From the NCBI GenBank assembly GCA_938015595.1, contig CALLPI010000016.1, forward strand, positions 124,001 to 188,000: DNA of 64,000 nucleotides, given 5' to 3'. The notes under the pieces were generated by a model. It ran no database searches. It saw only the letters and a list, made by a program, of their open reading frames with translations, and was not told the DNA's origin. The stretch comes from an uncultured Saprospiraceae bacterium. Its GTDB lineage: Bacteria > Bacteroidota > Bacteroidia > Chitinophagales > Saprospiraceae. Positions 36,417-45,161 of this stretch are shown piece after piece (position 1 is the stretch's first letter; every line of letters begins with the position of its first letter). The translations under genes were made by a program, and so were the position numbers.

Positions 36417-36574
36417 TAATGTAATACCAAGCATACTTCGCAGGGCAGCTGCTCCTGGTATCGCCGTTTGATGCGATGCCTCCTTTGTATTGCTCGACGT
36501 GCCAATCTCCATCCAAGTTTGCGAGTTGCAACCTATCTTTGAGCCTGAGATTGTAATTTTTAACTGCCTTTGCC

Positions 36575-37966
36575 ATGCCAGTATCCAGCCAGTATCGCCA
36601 GGCATTTGCCATCATCACGGCGTTGTTTTTCATGTGGGGCTTCATTACTTGCCTCAACGACATCCTGATACCGCACCTCAAGGATGCTTTCGAGTTGCGC
36701 TACTGGCAGGCCATGCTGGTACAATTTGCTTTTTTCGGAGCATACTTTGTGGTATCCCTGCTCTATTACCTGTACTCTGTGAGCTCGGGCGATCCGATTG
36801 CACGGGCAGGCTATCAGAAGGGGCTGGTAGTAGGTCTGCTCATTAGCGGCATAGGCTGTGCCTTATTTTACCCGGCAGCCGTGGCGCACAGCTACTTATT
36901 TTTCTTGGTGGCGCTATTCATCTTGGCTTCAGGCATCACCATTATACAGATAGCCGCCAACCCCTATGTGGCTGTACTGGGGCCGGAAGAAACGGCATCT
37001 GGGCGGCTCAATCTGGCGCAAGGGCTGAATTCGCTAGGCTACGTAATTGCGCCAGTAATAGGAGGCACACTCATTTTTCGGAGTGAACTGCGCGGCGCTG
37101 AGTCTGTCAATATGCCCTACCTGGCCCTGGCGGCTACTTTTGGAGTATTAGCCATTGTTTTTGGCCGGATTCGCCTGCCGCGCATTTACACGAGGCAAGC
37201 GTTCAGCCACGAGAATGTACTGTCCAGGTACCCTGGATTCATTTGGGGCATGTTGGCTATATTTTGCTATGTAGGTGCCGAGGTAGCGGTAGGCAGCATA
37301 CTAGTTAATTTCCTGGGCTTACCACAGGTAATGAGTTATTCGCCGGAAGAAGCCGGTAAGTTTCTGTCGTTTTACTGGGGGGGCCTGATGATTGGCCGGT
37401 TCATGGGGGCCATCTCCTTAAGCTATGCAAAAGACACCCTGCACAAATACGCGCTCATGGCATTAGCGGCCATAGTTTGTACAGCAGTCATTTATCTAAC
37501 AGCCTCCCGAGATTGGTTCACTGGCGAGCAGAAGCTTCGCTTTCAGGAGATCTCCATGTTTTTAGGGCTGGTAGCGCTCAGCTATGGGGCGTTCTTCATG
37601 GGTGCATCCCGGCCTGGGCGTATGGTAGGCGTATTTTCGTTGTGGGTCATGGGGTTGCTGCTACTTGCTATGGCGAGCACAGGCGCGGTTGCTATGTGGG
37701 CGCTCATCGGCGTCGGGTTGTTCAACTCCATTATGTGGTCCAACATCTTCACGCTGTCTATCGAAGGGCTGGGCGAGGATACGGCGCAGGGTAGTTCGCT
37801 GCTAGTAATGATGATTGTAGGTGGGGCATTGCTGCCCCCGCTACAAGGCGCGCTGGCCGACTGGCAGGCAGTAGGGCTGAAGTACTCCCTCGTATTGCCT
37901 ATGCTGGCTTACCTTTACTTGGCCTGGTTTGGGTTCAGGCGGCAGCATCGATTGAAAACCAGCTAA
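36575..37966 (+). CDS. FucP-type sugar:H+ symporter (MFS)
   Basis: 463 residues and twelve helices. The N-terminus FAIITALFFMWGFITCLNDILIPHLK and the block QIAANPYVAVLGPEETASGRLNLAQGLNSLG are diagnostic for the FucP/GluP group of major facilitator transporters, which take up fucose, glucose, galactose or related sugars with protons. It faces (is convergent with) an IMPase-family phosphatase 20 bases away. Confidence 0.9.
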   Translation: MPVSSQYRQAFAIITALFFMWGFITCLNDILIPHLKDAFELRYWQAMLVQFAFFGAYFVVSLLYYLYSVSSGDPIARAGYQKGLVVGLLISGIGCALFYPAAVAHSYLFFLVALFILASGITIIQIAANPYVAVLGPEETASGRLNLAQGLNSLGYVIAPVIGGTLIFRSELRGAESVNMPYLALAATFGVLAIVFGRIRLPRIYTRQAFSHENVLSRYPGFIWGMLAIFCYVGAEVAVGSILVNFLGLPQVMSYSPEEAGKFLSFYWGGLMIGRFMGAISLSYAKDTLHKYALMALAAIVCTAVIYLTASRDWFTGEQKLRFQEISMFLGLVALSYGAFFMGASRPGRMVGVFSLWVMGLLLLAMASTGAVAMWALIGVGLFNSIMWSNIFTLSIEGLGEDTAQGSSLLVMMIVGGALLPPLQGALADWQAVGLKYSLVLPMLAYLYLAWFGFRRQHRLKTS

Positions 37967-37986
37967 AAACCAACTGTGGGCAAAAC

Positions 37987-38790
37987 CTATTCTACGGCCA
38001 AACGGGCAAGCGTCTGCAGGTGAGCAGCAGGACAAACGACATACCCTGGATTGTCTGAGCGGGGTGCCTGGCCAAACTGTACAGGTGCGCCATCCAGATA
38101 GCGATGGGTTAGCCCCAGTTCTTCTACGATGACTTTTTCGCCTGCCCAGTCCCATGGTTCAATCTTGCGCATCAGGAAGATATTGACATCCAGCTGGCCG
38201 CGGGCCATCATGAGCGTACGGTAGGCAGTAACTTGCAAAATGCGCGCTTTGGATATACCCATGCGGGCGAAGAGTTGGTAATACCTGTCGCCTTGGTAGC
38301 GTTCGGGGTGGCCATACAGCAATTCATCAAAAGGCTTGACTGGCACAGGCGCCACGCGGTCTGCGGGTTGGGTGCCCTGCTGAATGAATACCCCCTGCCC
38401 TTTGACGGCATACAGCAGCAGGTCGTCCAGCGGATAGGCCAGCACGCCAATGACCAGACCTTCCTCTCGGTCGTAATAGGCGGCCTGATGCGTGAAGCCA
38501 GGGCGGCCTTCTACATAGTAGCTGGTACCGTCCAGTTCATCCACTACAAAATAATCTTTGCCCGGCTCATAGGATTTGTGCGGCGACTCCTCACTGTACA
38601 ACCCAACCTCTGGGAAGTGCTTAGCGCTGGCTTTTTGCCACATTTCCGATATGGCCAAGTCTATATCCGTCACTTGTGAAGTATCGGGTTTGATGTAAAC
38701 TTTGAAGTCGCCCTGGTAGTGGCTGACCATAATCTGGGCAGCGGCACGGGCTTGCTCCAGTAGAAAATCCAATTGAGCTTGAAAAGACAT
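37987..38790 (-). CDS. Inositol monophosphatase family protein
   Basis: 267 residues. The metal-binding motifs EESPHKS, DELDGTSYYVEG (DPxDGT type) and EPWDWAGEKVIVEELG (WDxAAG type) mark a Mg2+-dependent, Li+-sensitive phosphatase of the IMPase/FBPase/CysQ superfamily. The exact substrate (inositol phosphate, 3'-phosphoadenosine 5'-phosphate or a sugar phosphate) cannot be read. cysDN is in the window, which makes a CysQ role thinkable, but they are 5 kb apart. Confidence 0.85.
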   Translation of the reverse strand: MSFQAQLDFLLEQARAAAQIMVSHYQGDFKVYIKPDTSQVTDIDLAISEMWQKASAKHFPEVGLYSEESPHKSYEPGKDYFVVDELDGTSYYVEGRPGFTHQAAYYDREEGLVIGVLAYPLDDLLLYAVKGQGVFIQQGTQPADRVAPVPVKPFDELLYGHPERYQGDRYYQLFARMGISKARILQVTAYRTLMMARGQLDVNIFLMRKIEPWDWAGEKVIVEELGLTHRYLDGAPVQFGQAPRSDNPGYVVCPAAHLQTLARLAVE

Positions 38791-38919
38791 AGCAGTGGCA
38801 AATTTTAACTGGCTGAGGTGGCTACAAACACAAATAAAGCGAATAAAATTCCACGCACAAAGATAGGCTAAATTCCCGCTTTGTTGGATATTGCATTCAA
38901 AATCTTCAAACTACCTCCT

Positions 38920-39381
38920 ATGTTACTGCGCGTTGGTATCAGACTTTTGATGTGCACGCTCCTGGCAGGGGCATACATGGGGTGCCGGCAACGTTCTGCA
39001 AGCCCCAACGCTTCCGACTCATTCGCTGAATTTTACACCCAATTCCATGCTGATAGCCTCTATCAGATGGAGCACGTCCCGTTCCCCATTGGAGGTATAC
39101 CATCCTTCACTAATAGCGATCTGGCACCAACCCCTGACTTTCAGTGGACGGCAGAAAACTGGCGCTTGCATCGCACTCTGCAGAGCAAGGAATTTACCCA
39201 AGAATTTACCCGACTTGGCGATGGCTTGGTGGAAGAGCAAATCCTTCATCAAAGCGGCCGATTTGGCATGTTGCGTCGCTTTGCCCGCATGGGCGACGGC
39301 GAGTGGTATCTCATCTACTTTGCCGACCTGAACCCCGTCGGGCCAAATGCTCACAGCGCGCAAGGCAAGCAGGAACGCTAA
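38920..39381 (+). CDS. Small lipoprotein (DUF4348-like)
   Basis: 153 residues from the ATG at 38920 (the frame continues upstream to 38881). A lipoprotein-type signal (LLMCTLLAGAYMGC) ends at Cys21 or so. The mature part has SFAEFYTQFHADSLYQMEHVPFPIGG, a pattern like the F-Q-x-x-R-I-x-FPL of DUF4348 proteins from Bacteroidota. Function unknown; likely membrane-anchored and periplasmic. Confidence 0.6.
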   Translation: MLLRVGIRLLMCTLLAGAYMGCRQRSASPNASDSFAEFYTQFHADSLYQMEHVPFPIGGIPSFTNSDLAPTPDFQWTAENWRLHRTLQSKEFTQEFTRLGDGLVEEQILHQSGRFGMLRRFARMGDGEWYLIYFADLNPVGPNAHSAQGKQER

Positions 39382-39552
39382 CCTCAAAAAAATCATGCCT
39401 GACTACATTTTTTTTGACCACAGGGAACTTTTTTGCACACGCAAAGGTTTAAACTAATTATACCATTAGTTGAAGGCATAAGAATCGGGCAGTCCTCAAT
39501 TGAAAAAATTTTATTCACGCAATTTAGGATTATACGCAAAAATGCTACCTTT

Positions 39553-40128
39553 ATGGCGGCTATTATGACGAGAGACCGACAGGAATATACCTTCAATGAG
39601 GAGATCATGCCTCATGCAGAGGCCCTGTACAATTATGCCTACCACCTTACTCGCAACGAGCACGACGCCGATGACTTGCTGCAAGACACCCTTTTAAAGG
39701 CCTTCGGCGCTCTGAGTAGCTATGTACGCGGTACCAACGCCAAAGCATGGCTCTTTCGCATCTTGCAAAACACCTTCATCAACCAATACCGTCGGAAAGT
39801 ACGCGGCCCAGTCTCTGTGGATATCAATGAGTTCATCCCCTCGGTAGCGCAAGAAGAAGACGAGCAGTACATCGGCTATGTAGACCTGCGCGAAGAAGTG
39901 TTTAACGACCTAATTGGTGACGAAATTACCGAAGCTGTCAACGCCTTGCCCTTGCCCTTCAGGACAGTCTTCCTCTTGTGTGACATGGAAGGCTTCTCTT
40001 ACGAGGAAATTGCCAAAATTATGGATATTCCTGTAGGCACAGTGCGCTCGCGCTTGCACCGCGGCCGCAACATGCTTAAGGAAAAACTCAATAATTATGC
40101 GGCCAGTCAGGGCTGGCGAGCACCATAA
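39553..40128 (+). CDS. ECF-type RNA polymerase sigma factor
   Basis: 192 residues from ATG 39553 (M45 of the longer frame, at 39565, is an alternative). Region 2 (AEALYNYAYHLTRNEHDADDLLQDTLLKAFGAL...AKAWLFRILQNTFINQYRR) and region 4 (LPLPFRTVFLLCDMEGFSYEEIAKIMDIPVGTVRSRLHRGRNML) are complete, giving a group IV sigma factor. The anti-sigma-like gene 61 bases downstream is its likely antagonist. Confidence 0.92.
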   Translation: MAAIMTRDRQEYTFNEEIMPHAEALYNYAYHLTRNEHDADDLLQDTLLKAFGALSSYVRGTNAKAWLFRILQNTFINQYRRKVRGPVSVDINEFIPSVAQEEDEQYIGYVDLREEVFNDLIGDEITEAVNALPLPFRTVFLLCDMEGFSYEEIAKIMDIPVGTVRSRLHRGRNMLKEKLNNYAASQGWRAP

Positions 40129-40189
40129 CAAGATTTTACTTCACTACTTATAATGTACATCTTGTTGTTTCATCTCAAAGCGTACTGTT

Positions 40190-40456
40190 ATGAATGATAC
40201 AAAATTCCAAAGTATAGTAGAGCGAATTCAACTCTACTTAGACAATGAACTCAGCCAGGCCAAAGCATCCGAGTTGCTCCGCGAACTCCACGCCAACCCA
40301 GCGTATCTCGAAATTTTTAACAAAGAGCAATCCTTTAGAGCATTAATAAAGTCGCATATAGATAAACGAAAACCTTCTCCAGACCTTATCCAATCCATCA
40401 AAGACCGTATCAAAGCCGCCCAGGCTCACCCTCCTAAGCAAATGGTACGGGCATAA
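40190..40456 (+). CDS. Small anti-sigma-factor-like protein without a zinc motif
   Basis: 88 residues: YLDNELSQAKASELLRELHANPAYLEIFNKEQSFRALIKSHI resembles the N-terminal anti-sigma domain of zf-HC2 proteins (YLD-E-L ... HL ... C) but the His-x3-Cys-x2-Cys residues are absent. It is downstream of the ECF sigma gene in the same direction. Role as sigma inhibitor is inferred from position and shape. No membrane helix. Confidence 0.6.
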   Translation: MNDTKFQSIVERIQLYLDNELSQAKASELLRELHANPAYLEIFNKEQSFRALIKSHIDKRKPSPDLIQSIKDRIKAAQAHPPKQMVRA

Positions 40457-40528
40457 ACTGTAAAGTGCTTGTTTTTGTGCGGAAATTGAATTTTTTTGTA
40501 GAAGTTTGCTGCCATACAAGCACCTTCC

Positions 40529-41998
40529 ATGAATAAAATACTCGTGGCTAACCGGGGCGAGATTGCCCTGCGTGTAATGCGTACTGCCCGCCAAATGGGC
40601 ATTCAGACCGTAGCCGTCTTTTCAGAAGCTGACCGTCAGGCACCTCACGTGCGCTTTGCCGATGAAGCCGTCTGCATTGGCCCGCCGCCCTCTAACCGCT
40701 CCTATCTCGTAGGCGAAAAAATTATTGAAGTTGCCAAGTCCTTAGGCGTAGACGGCATACACCCCGGCTACGGCTTCCTGAGCGAAAACGCCCGTTTTGC
40801 TCAAATGGTACAAGACGCTGGCATCACCTTCATCGGCCCTGACCCCTACGCCATTGAGACTATGGGCAATAAGCTGGCCGCCAAAGAAGCTGCCAAAGCT
40901 TACCAAATTCCTATGGTACCGGGTACAGAATTTGCCATTCAAGACCCTGACGAAGCACGCACCATAGCCCGCAGTATCGGTTTTCCCATCCTTATCAAGG
41001 CAGCAGCTGGTGGTGGCGGCAAGGGTATGCGAGTGGTGCACCACGAAGCTGACCTGGATGAACAACTAGAACGCGCTGCCAGCGAAGCGCTCTCCGCTTT
41101 TGGCGATGGCTCCGTATTCATCGAAAAATACATCACTTCGCCCCGCCATATCGAAATACAGGTGCTAGCCGATGCGCATGGCAACGTAGTCCACCTCTTT
41201 GAACGCGAGTGCAGCGTACAGCGCCGCCACCAAAAAGTGATCGAAGAAGCCCCGTCGGCTATCCTCACTCCCCAAGTGCGCGAAGCCATGGGGCAGGCCG
41301 CCATTAGCGTAGCCAGGTCTTGCCAGTACAAAGGCGCTGGCACTGTGGAGTTTCTGGTGGACGAAAACCTCAACTTCTACTTTTTGGAGATGAATACCCG
41401 CTTGCAGGTGGAGCATCCTGTCACGGAGATGATCACCGGCATAGACCTGGTGGAGCAGCAAATCCGCATTGCCCGCGGCGAGCCACTCTCTTTTCGCCAA
41501 GAAGACCTGCACATCCAAGGGCATGCGCTGGAACTGCGCGTTTACGCAGAAGACCCCTACGACAATTTCCTGCCCAGCATCGGCAAGCTCCAGGTGTATC
41601 GCCGTCCGCAAGGCGAAGGCATTCGCATAGACGACGGCTTTGAACAAGGCATGGAAATCCCCATCCACTACGATCCCATGATTGCCAAGCTCATTACCTA
41701 TGGTACTACCCGTAGTGCAGCCATTCACCGCATGTTGGAAGCTATAGAACAATACGACATCGAAGGTGTATCCACTACCTTGCCCTTCGGAAGGTTTGTG
41801 TGCGAGCACGAGGCCTTCCGTTCCGGCCAGTTTGATACGCACTTTGTGGAGCGGTACTTCAATCGGGAAGCGCTTGAGACTACTAATCGGGAAGAGGGTT
41901 TGTATGCTGCGCTACTGGCGCTCAAACTATACACTGAATACAAGTGCCAACTCCATGTACCCGACGTAGGTGGCTCCAACTGGCGGTATTTCCGATAA
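40529..41998 (+). CDS. accC: Acetyl-/propionyl-CoA carboxylase biotin carboxylase subunit
   Basis: 489 residues. The ATP-grasp biotin carboxylase has MNKILVANRGEIALRV, the glycine-rich AAAGGGGKGMRV loop, the EKYITSPRHIEIQVLAD block and the catalytic FLEMNTRLQVEHPVTE. It carboxylates biotin on BCCP. Compared with E. coli AccC (449 aa) it has a C-terminal addition of roughly 35 residues, as in many Bacteroidota. No BCCP or carboxyltransferase gene is adjacent. ATG start. Confidence 0.93.
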   Translation: MNKILVANRGEIALRVMRTARQMGIQTVAVFSEADRQAPHVRFADEAVCIGPPPSNRSYLVGEKIIEVAKSLGVDGIHPGYGFLSENARFAQMVQDAGITFIGPDPYAIETMGNKLAAKEAAKAYQIPMVPGTEFAIQDPDEARTIARSIGFPILIKAAAGGGGKGMRVVHHEADLDEQLERAASEALSAFGDGSVFIEKYITSPRHIEIQVLADAHGNVVHLFERECSVQRRHQKVIEEAPSAILTPQVREAMGQAAISVARSCQYKGAGTVEFLVDENLNFYFLEMNTRLQVEHPVTEMITGIDLVEQQIRIARGEPLSFRQEDLHIQGHALELRVYAEDPYDNFLPSIGKLQVYRRPQGEGIRIDDGFEQGMEIPIHYDPMIAKLITYGTTRSAAIHRMLEAIEQYDIEGVSTTLPFGRFVCEHEAFRSGQFDTHFVERYFNREALETTNREEGLYAALLALKLYTEYKCQLHVPDVGGSNWRYFR

Positions 41999-42023
41999 TC
42001 TTTATTTTTTATCCCATTTCGAC

Positions 42024-42737
42024 ATGGAACACCTCGCCCAACTGCTCCAATGCTACCAAGAAGCGGCTGAACCAGCCGATTTCCTAAAGGCAGTTGTACA
42101 AACTGTGCCCAGTCATACAGTATTTACTACTTCGCTAGGGGTAGAAGACCAGGTCATCACGCATTTTATTGCTCGGCATGGTCTGCCTGTGCGCATCGTC
42201 ACCTTAGATACAGGCCGCCTTTTTGACGAAACTTATCAACTATTGCAACGCACTGAAACGCGCTACAAGCTTCGTGTAGAAGTTTACTATCCCGATGCCA
42301 ATATGCTCGAAGCGCTTGTCAAAGAGCAAGGCATCAATGGATTTTACGATAGTGTAGCTAGGCGCAAGCGCTGCTGCTACGTGCGCAAAGTACAGCCTCT
42401 GCAGCGCGCGCTGGCTGGTACCCAAGTATGGATTACCGGTTTGCGCAAGGCACAAAGCGAAAATCGAAGCAACCTCTCCCCCGTAGAATGGGATGCCAAC
42501 TACAACTTGTATAAAGTACACCCGCTTCTGGACTGGACAGATGCTCAGCTATGGGCCTACATTAAGGCAGAGCACATCCCCTACAATCCCTTGCACGACA
42601 AAGGCTATCCCAGCATAGGCTGCGCGCCTTGTACGCGCGCTGTGCTACCTGGCGAACCCGCCCGCGCCGGCCGTTGGTGGTGGGAACAAGGCGCCCAGGA
42701 GTGCGGCTTGCACGCCGAGCGCAAGCAAAAACAGTAG
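42024..42737 (+). CDS. cysH: Assimilatory adenylylsulfate (APS) reductase, CysH family
   Basis: 237 residues from ATG 42024 (an overlapping longer frame starts inside accC). Motifs: TTSLGVEDQVITH, TLDTGRLFDETY, a Cys pair RKRCCYVRK, the later pair GCAPC, and the C-terminal ECGLH with the catalytic Cys. The CC...CxxC set binds a [4Fe-4S] cluster and marks the form that reduces APS directly; PAPS reductases of the E. coli type lack it. It thus pairs with cysDN, which makes APS, and needs no CysC. It is convergent with cysN. Confidence 0.92.
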   Translation: MEHLAQLLQCYQEAAEPADFLKAVVQTVPSHTVFTTSLGVEDQVITHFIARHGLPVRIVTLDTGRLFDETYQLLQRTETRYKLRVEVYYPDANMLEALVKEQGINGFYDSVARRKRCCYVRKVQPLQRALAGTQVWITGLRKAQSENRSNLSPVEWDANYNLYKVHPLLDWTDAQLWAYIKAEHIPYNPLHDKGYPSIGCAPCTRAVLPGEPARAGRWWWEQGAQECGLHAERKQKQ

Positions 42738-42840
42738 AAGGACTGCAGAAGCCGTATAATATACAGGCATTACTCCTCCCGTTTAGTCAAAGTGTACCGC
42801 GTAAAAAAGTGCGCAAGCAGGGATAAGGGACGAAGTGTGC

Positions 42841-44100
42841 TCAATCAAGCGCATGTAAGATCATGCCGCCTGCCAAAGTCTGGCCAGTATGCTCATCCAA
42901 CAAGATAAACGCGCCGGTATGCCTGCTATCGCAATAGGGGTCAAATGCCAGCGGGGAGGCCAGGCGAATGTCCACTGTAACAATATCGTTGAGCCCAGCG
43001 CACTCGGCAGGAATAGCCTGCAGGCTGTAAATGTCCATTTTTTCCACCAGTTGCTCCACTATGCAGCGCAGGCGCCGGCTTTGGTGCTGTAGCAGCATTT
43101 TGGTACCGGGTCGGAGCATTTTATGGTCATCCATCCAACATATTTGCGCCCGCAAGCGATGAGACAGCACAGGAGGATGTGCCACTGAAGCGATGAGATC
43201 GCCTCGGCTCACGTCCAATTGGTCAGTGAGTTGTATAGTGACTGACTGGCCGTGATGGGCTTCGTGCAGTACCTGATGGCCCAATTCGATACTTTTGATG
43301 CAAGTTTCAAGCCCTGATGGCCATACTTGCACGGCATCCCCCACGTGCAAGGCGCCCCCGATTACTCGCCCCGCATAGCCTCGGTAGTCATGCAGGTCTT
43401 CGCTCTGGGGGCGTATCACCCATTGTACGGGCATACGCGCTGGTCCCTGGCGCTCGCGGGGTTTCAGAGGGAGCTCTTCCAGATAGGCCAGCAAAGAAGG
43501 CTCTGCATACCAGGGCATGCGTTCGCTGCTACTTACCACATTATCGCCATGCAAGGCACTGATGGGTATAAAATGCACGCTCTGAAACGAGCCCTCTGGC
43601 ATCAAGGACTTGAACGCAGCAGCAATGCGGTAAAACACCTGCTCATCATAGCTGACCATATCCATCTTATTGACAGCTACTACCAAGTGCGGAATACTCA
43701 ATAGCTTAGCAATGCAGGCATGACGGCGGGTTTGCTCCACTACGCCATGGCGAGCGTCAATGAGTATAATAGCTAAGTCGCTATTGGAAGCACCGGTCAC
43801 CATATTGCGGGTGTACTGAATATGCCCTGGTGCATCGGCAATAATAAATTTGCGCTTGGGCGTGGCAAAATATTTATAGGCTACGTCAATGGTGATGCCT
43901 TGCTCGCGCTCGGCTTTGAGGCCGTCGGTCAGAATGGCCAGGTCGGGTGCGCCATCAGCCAGGTATGCCTTACGCGAGGCCTTGCGCATGGCTTGCAGTT
44001 GGTCTTCAAATACGGCATGAGAGTCATACAAGAGTCGGCCGATGAGGGTACTTTTGCCGTCGTCTACCGAGCCAGAGGTAATGAATCGGAGTAGATCCAT
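42841..44100 (-). CDS. cysN: Sulfate adenylyltransferase subunit 1 (GTPase)
   Basis: 419 residues from ATG 44100. EF-Tu-like GTPase: P-loop GSVDDGKST, switch region YKYFATPKRKFIIADAPGHIQY, NKMD motif and two beta-barrel domains. GTP hydrolysis drives sulfate activation to APS by CysD. No CysC kinase domain is fused to the C-terminus. cysD precedes it by 24 bases. Confidence 0.95.
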   Translation of the reverse strand: MDLLRFITSGSVDDGKSTLIGRLLYDSHAVFEDQLQAMRKASRKAYLADGAPDLAILTDGLKAEREQGITIDVAYKYFATPKRKFIIADAPGHIQYTRNMVTGASNSDLAIILIDARHGVVEQTRRHACIAKLLSIPHLVVAVNKMDMVSYDEQVFYRIAAAFKSLMPEGSFQSVHFIPISALHGDNVVSSSERMPWYAEPSLLAYLEELPLKPRERQGPARMPVQWVIRPQSEDLHDYRGYAGRVIGGALHVGDAVQVWPSGLETCIKSIELGHQVLHEAHHGQSVTIQLTDQLDVSRGDLIASVAHPPVLSHRLRAQICWMDDHKMLRPGTKMLLQHQSRRLRCIVEQLVEKMDIYSLQAIPAECAGLNDIVTVDIRLASPLAFDPYCDSRHTGAFILLDEHTGQTLAGGMILHALD

Positions 44101-44124
44101 GATTATCAATGGGTTTTAGATGGC

Positions 44125-45018
44125 TTAAAAGTAACCAGCTTTCTTGCGCTCTTCCATAGCAGCTTCAGAGGTGGTGTCGTCTAGGCGAGCACCGCGTTCG
44201 CTGTATCGGATATCGTGCAACTCCAGCAGTATGTCTTCCACAGTGGCTGCGTGAGACTCAAAGGCCGCTGTGCAGGTAACGTCACCAATGGTGCGAAATC
44301 GTACGAGCTTGTTGAGCACGACCTCATCGTCTGCAATATGCAGGCAGGGTTCGGCAGCCATGCAGACGCCGTTGCGCATCACGACGTTGCGCTGATGCGC
44401 GAAGTAAAGACTCGGCAGCGCTATATGCTCGCGCTGGATGTAGTGCCATACGTCCAGTTCTGTCCAATTGCTAATGGGAAAAACGCGCACGTTTTCGCCA
44501 GGCTGTATTTTGCCGTTGTAGAGGCTCCATAATTCCGGGCGCTGACACCGGGGATTCCACTCGCCAAAGGCATTACGCACAGAGAAAATGCGCTCCTTGG
44601 CTCTGGCCTTTTCCTCATCGCGCCGGGCTCCACCGATACAAGCATCGAAGCCAAACTCCTCAATGGCATCCAACAGAGTAATGCTTTGCAAAGCGTTTCG
44701 GCTGGCGTTTTTGCCCTGCGGCTCTGTAGCTTTGCCCTGCCGGATGCTGTCTTCCACGTATCGCACAATGAGCTGCACCCCAATGCGTGCTGCCAGTTGG
44801 TCTCTGAACTCTAGCGTTTCTTTGAAGTTGTGCCCAGTGTCAATATGCAGCAGCGGAAACGGTATGCGCCCCGGATAAAAGGCCTTAGCTGCCAGGTGCA
44901 CCAGCGTGATAGAGTCTTTACCCCCCGAAAAGAGCAAGACAGGGCGCTCAAACTGCCCTGCTGCTTCTCTCAAGATGTGTATGGCTTCTGATTCGAGCCA
45001 ATCGAGATAAGTATTCAT
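44125..45018 (-). CDS. cysD: Sulfate adenylyltransferase subunit 2
   Basis: 297 residues with the PP-loop fold: VLLFSGGKDSITLVHLA, LHIDTGHNFKETLEFRD, the IGGARRDEEKARAKERI block and the C-terminal TSEAAMEERKKAGYF typical of CysD. It transfers the adenylyl group of ATP to sulfate. First gene of the cysD-cysN operon, with a promoter of the Bacteroidota type and a hairpin in its leader. ATG at 45018. Confidence 0.96.
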   Translation of the reverse strand: MNTYLDWLESEAIHILREAAGQFERPVLLFSGGKDSITLVHLAAKAFYPGRIPFPLLHIDTGHNFKETLEFRDQLAARIGVQLIVRYVEDSIRQGKATEPQGKNASRNALQSITLLDAIEEFGFDACIGGARRDEEKARAKERIFSVRNAFGEWNPRCQRPELWSLYNGKIQPGENVRVFPISNWTELDVWHYIQREHIALPSLYFAHQRNVVMRNGVCMAAEPCLHIADDEVVLNKLVRFRTIGDVTCTAAFESHAATVEDILLELHDIRYSERGARLDDTTSEAAMEERKKAGYF

Positions 45019-45026
45019 TACCTGTA

Positions 45027-45049
45027 AATCCTATTGGATTGATAGGATT
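45027..45049 (-). promoter_or_regulatory. Perfect inverted repeat in the cysDN leader, candidate operator or hairpin
   Basis: AATCCTAT (45027-45034), seven-base spacer, ATAGGATT (45042-45049): eight perfect pairs. It lies between the predicted transcript start (near 45046) and the ATG at 45018. A DNA operator, for example of an Rrf2- or other dimeric regulator, or an mRNA hairpin would both fit. Confidence 0.55.
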
Positions 45050-45052
45050 CTG

Positions 45053-45084
45053 CAAATATACAGGCTAAATTCTGATAACTCCAA
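45053..45084 (-). promoter_or_regulatory. Promoter of cysDN (TTG-N21-TATATTTG)
   Basis: Minus strand: TTG at 45084-45082, 21-base spacer and TATATTTG at 45060-45053, matching the Bacteroidota consensus apart from the first T of the -33 box. Confidence 0.6.
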
Positions 45085-45161
45085 GCGTTAGCAAGAATAA
45101 TTTCAGAAAAGAAATTCATTAGAAGACTCAATACCTGACACCATCAAAGCGGGTGACAATA

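Noticed and set aside
36189-36605. Minus-strand frames over the Rrf2 gene
   Set aside because: No homology; the plus-strand Rrf2 protein is complete.
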